Positions 7,344-8,712 of a DNA stretch of 8,712 nt are shown here, piece after piece (positions within the stretch are counted from its first letter, which is position 1; each line of letters starts with the position of its first letter). The notes below the pieces were generated by a model. It had not been told where the DNA came from. It saw only the letters and a program-made list of their open reading frames with translations, and did no database searches. The DNA is taken from positions 1-8,712 of the forward strand of contig JANXOQ010000483.1 of NCBI GenBank assembly GCA_025357775.1, read 5' to 3'. This DNA comes from Ferruginibacter sp. (GTDB taxonomy: Bacteria > Bacteroidota > Bacteroidia > Chitinophagales > Chitinophagaceae). Both the position numbers and the translations under genes were made by a program.

Positions 7344-8368
7344 TGATAAAACCTCCTAAGCACATAATGGCCATTCGTTTTTCTGCATTGGGAGATATTG
7401 CAATGATTGTTCCTGTAATTAAAAATGTATTATCACAAAATCCTACACTAGAAATTACTTTTGTATCCACACCATTTGTAAAGCCGTTATTTGAAGGTAT
7501 TGAAAGACTTTATTTTTTTGGTATAAATGTAAAAGATTATAATGGAGTAATAGGCATATATAAAATGAGCCAATTATTAAAAAAAAGTATTGCTTTTGAT
7601 GCCATTGCTGACTTACACAATGTATTACGCACAAAAATTATTAGGTTTTTTATTTCTAGTAAATTCAATGCTGTTTTAGATAAAGAACGCAAAGAAAAAA
7701 AGGCTTTAACTAGAAAAAAAAACAAAATTTTGCAACCCTTAAAGCCAATGGTAGAAAAGTATGCAAATGTGTTTAAGAATTTAAATTGTGAAGTAGCATT
7801 AAAAAAGGATATTAGCATTACAAAACTTCTAGGTAATATATCTCTAATGCCATTTAAAATTAGTGGTTTTGAAAATATTATTGGTATAGCCCCATTTGCA
7901 AAACATGTATCTAAAATGTATCCAATTAATAAAATGATACAGGTTGTTCAATTATTGATACAAAACCCTTTAAATAGATTAATAATTTTTGCGTCCAAAA
8001 AAGAAATTGCAACATTAGATAGTTACTTTTTAAACACAGATAATCTATTTTTTCTTCCACAAAAAATTACATTTGAAAATGAGTTAAATGTAATTTCTCA
8101 GTTAGATGTAATGATTAGTATGGACTCTGCAAACATGCATTTAGCTTCGCTTTATGCTGTACCTGTTGTATCTATTTGGGGTGGTACACATCCACTTGCA
8201 GGTTTTTATGGTTGGGCACAAAATGAAAAAAATATTGTACAAATAGAAATGCCATGCAGACCTTCTTCTATTTTTGGCAACAAACTATGCCCTGTGCATG
8301 GTACAAAAGGTTGCATGCAACAAATAACGCCTATGATGATTGTAGAAAAAGTAATGGAATTACTATAA
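7343..8368 (+). CDS. Glycosyltransferase family 9 (ADP-heptose:LPS heptosyltransferase-like)
   Basis: This 341-residue cytoplasmic or membrane-peripheral GT-B enzyme resembles WaaC/WaaF heptosyltransferases, which add heptose to the lipopolysaccharide inner core. The N-terminal acceptor domain starts with MAIRFSALGDIAMIVPVI (9-26), the GT9 signature around S14 and GD, and DLHNVLRT (90-97) is also typical. A lysine-rich segment (113-140), probably touching lipid or core phosphate, is usual in Bacteroidota members. The donor half shows GIAPFAKHVSKMYP (181-194), a variant of the family's P-G-A...K-x-W-P block, and MISMDSANMHLASLYAVPVVSIWG (257-280), the nucleotide-sugar binding signature with D261. 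The C-terminal tail has three cysteines (C305, C316, C324). The start overlaps the DUF4254 stop by one base. Whether the sugar is heptose is not certain, since Bacteroidota GT9 enzymes vary. The last 17 bases of the gene region recur at the end of the window. Confidence 0.9.
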   Translation: MIKPPKHIMAIRFSALGDIAMIVPVIKNVLSQNPTLEITFVSTPFVKPLFEGIERLYFFGINVKDYNGVIGIYKMSQLLKKSIAFDAIADLHNVLRTKIIRFFISSKFNAVLDKERKEKKALTRKKNKILQPLKPMVEKYANVFKNLNCEVALKKDISITKLLGNISLMPFKISGFENIIGIAPFAKHVSKMYPINKMIQVVQLLIQNPLNRLIIFASKKEIATLDSYFLNTDNLFFLPQKITFENELNVISQLDVMISMDSANMHLASLYAVPVVSIWGGTHPLAGFYGWAQNEKNIVQIEMPCRPSSIFGNKLCPVHGTKGCMQQITPMMIVEKVMELL

Positions 8369-8403
8369 TCCAGATGTCCTTGTTAAAAGTAATACAATTA
8401 GTA
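8352..8403 (+). repeat. First copy of a 52-bp direct repeat (GT9 3' end and downstream)
   Basis: These 52 bases span the last codons of the GT9 gene (ATG GAA TTA CTA TAA at 8354-8368) and the following 35 bp. They recur without a mismatch at 8661-8712, 309 bp further on. This copy is in its natural context, since it completes the GT9 reading frame, so it is the original. Confidence 0.97.
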
Positions 8404-8664
8404 ATTAATCAATACTATTTTCAAATATTTTATCGTTGCTTAGCAAAAACATAAATTATGAAAAGTTTCTTTTTGCAAATAATAATTTTTCTATTTGTAA
8501 ATACCACTAAGGCGCAAATGTCTATAAATATTTTGTGGACAGACAAGGCAAACTTAGAGCAAAAGAATACTATTTATTACAATGCTGCTAAGAAACTTTT
8601 CATAATTTATGTTTTTGCTAAGCAACGATAAAATATTTGAAAATAGTATTGATTAATTACTAAT
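8397..8664. repeat. 75-bp perfect inverted repeat enclosing 118 bp
   Basis: The left arm, 8397-8471, and the right arm, 8590-8664, are exact reverse complements over 75 bases. The 118 bases between them (8472-8589) belong to the start of a secreted-protein gene. The left arm holds the natural upstream region and first codons of that gene. The right arm is a reversed copy of the same DNA. The outer end of the right arm shares TAAT (8661-8664) with the start of the second direct-repeat copy. The inner end shows that AAGAAACTT in the gene (8590-8598) equals the reverse complement of AAGTTTCTT at 8463-8471, a likely annealing site. A snap-back copying event explains this layout, either in the cell, during amplification or in assembly. 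Confidence 0.97.
8458..8631 (+). pseudogene. Start of a secreted-protein gene, interrupted by the inverted repeat
   Basis: An ATG opens a 57-codon frame with a clear signal peptide, MKSFFLQIIIFLFVNTTKAQ, of Bacteroidota style, with cleavage probably after KA. The mature start, MSINILWTDKANLEQ, is followed by KNTIYYNAAKKL. From about codon 46 onward (8593-8631) the DNA is the reverse complement of the gene's own start, so the final residues LFIIYVFAKQR are not genuine protein sequence. The real gene almost certainly continues beyond this point in the original genome. The YYNAAKKL ending faintly recalls the beginning of DUF922-type domains in exported Bacteroidota proteins, but too little remains to name it. 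The gene lies 89 bp after GT9 on the same strand. The signal peptide is solid; the family is not assignable. Confidence 0.6.
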
Positions 8665-8712
8665 GGAATTACTATAATCCAGATGTCCTTGTTAAAAGTA
8701 ATACAATTAGTA
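8661..8712 (+). repeat. Second copy of the 52-bp direct repeat, reaching the window edge
   Basis: This exact copy of 8352-8403 directly follows the right arm of the inverted repeat, overlapping it by TAAT. It carries the last codons of the GT9 gene without the rest of that gene, so it is a misplaced duplicate. It runs to the last base of the window, so its full length cannot be seen. If it continued, the 309-bp unit would be repeated in tandem. Confidence 0.95.

Noticed and set aside
8254..8454. A 66-codon plus-strand open frame overlapping the GT9 3' end
   Set aside because: It lies mostly inside the GT9 gene in another frame, has no recognisable motif, and the GT9 motifs and cysteine-rich tail clearly use the other frame.
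8397..8664. Invertible promoter or shufflon-like switch made by the inverted repeats
   Set aside because: The arms contain the gene's own start pointing inward, not a promoter between short arms. Read from the right arm, the frame stops after eight codons, and no recombinase gene is nearby. The flanking 52-bp direct copy is better explained by template switching.
8352..8712. Small mobile element (MITE) with inverted ends and target duplication
   Set aside because: A 52-bp direct repeat is far too long for a usual target duplication, and the inverted arms contain genuine upstream DNA of the interrupted gene rather than element ends.
1..8712. CRISPR array, tRNA or rRNA genes, riboswitch
   Set aside because: No regularly spaced repeats, cloverleaf or rRNA-like stretches were found. 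The gaps between genes are all short and AT-rich.

Overview
The window looks like a fragment of a Bacteroidota genome, possibly Chitinophagales or a relative; the phylum is fairly safe and the order is a guess. It is strongly AT-rich, its start codons lack clear Shine-Dalgarno sequences, and a DUF4254 gene is joined to a glycosyltransferase family 9 gene, a pairing I know from that phylum. The content is mostly ordinary membrane transport and envelope genes, with one accessory gene at the left edge and a very odd DNA structure at the right edge.

Layout. Positions 18-890 hold a PD-(D/E)XK nuclease of the Rpn/PDDEXK_2 'putative transposase' family, whose glycine codon use differs from its neighbours. 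A 262-bp intergenic stretch follows, with short repeats and a good hairpin terminator for the next gene. On the minus strand, 1153-2631 encodes a cationic-amino-acid-transporter-type APC permease. It diverges across a 137-bp gap from a plus-strand run of three tightly spaced genes: a dicarboxylate/glutamate-type symporter (2769-4343) with a long extra helical insert, a DedA-family protein (4370-5320) with an unusual N-terminal exported domain, and an MFS transporter (5326-6609). After a 128-bp AT-rich gap come DUF4254 (6738-7343) and a GT9 heptosyltransferase-like enzyme (7343-8368), overlapping by one base (TAATG). Next is the beginning of a secreted-protein gene (8458).

The genes suggest uptake of amino acids and organic acids through three secondary transporters, a lipid-carrier/membrane-homeostasis protein (DedA), and a lipopolysaccharide or surface-glycan step (GT9 with DUF4254). 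The three-gene run is probably one transcript, but no common pathway can be shown.

The last 361 bases are the most unusual part. A 75-bp perfect inverted repeat (8397-8471 and 8590-8664) encloses 118 bp of a new gene, and the sequence then jumps back into a 52-bp perfect copy of the 3' end of the GT9 gene and its downstream DNA, running to the last base of the window. This has the signature of a double template switch (snap-back, then second switch). An amplification or assembly chimera at a contig end is the most economical explanation, and a real rearrangement the alternative. I found no convincing new defence, CRISPR or RNA-based system.
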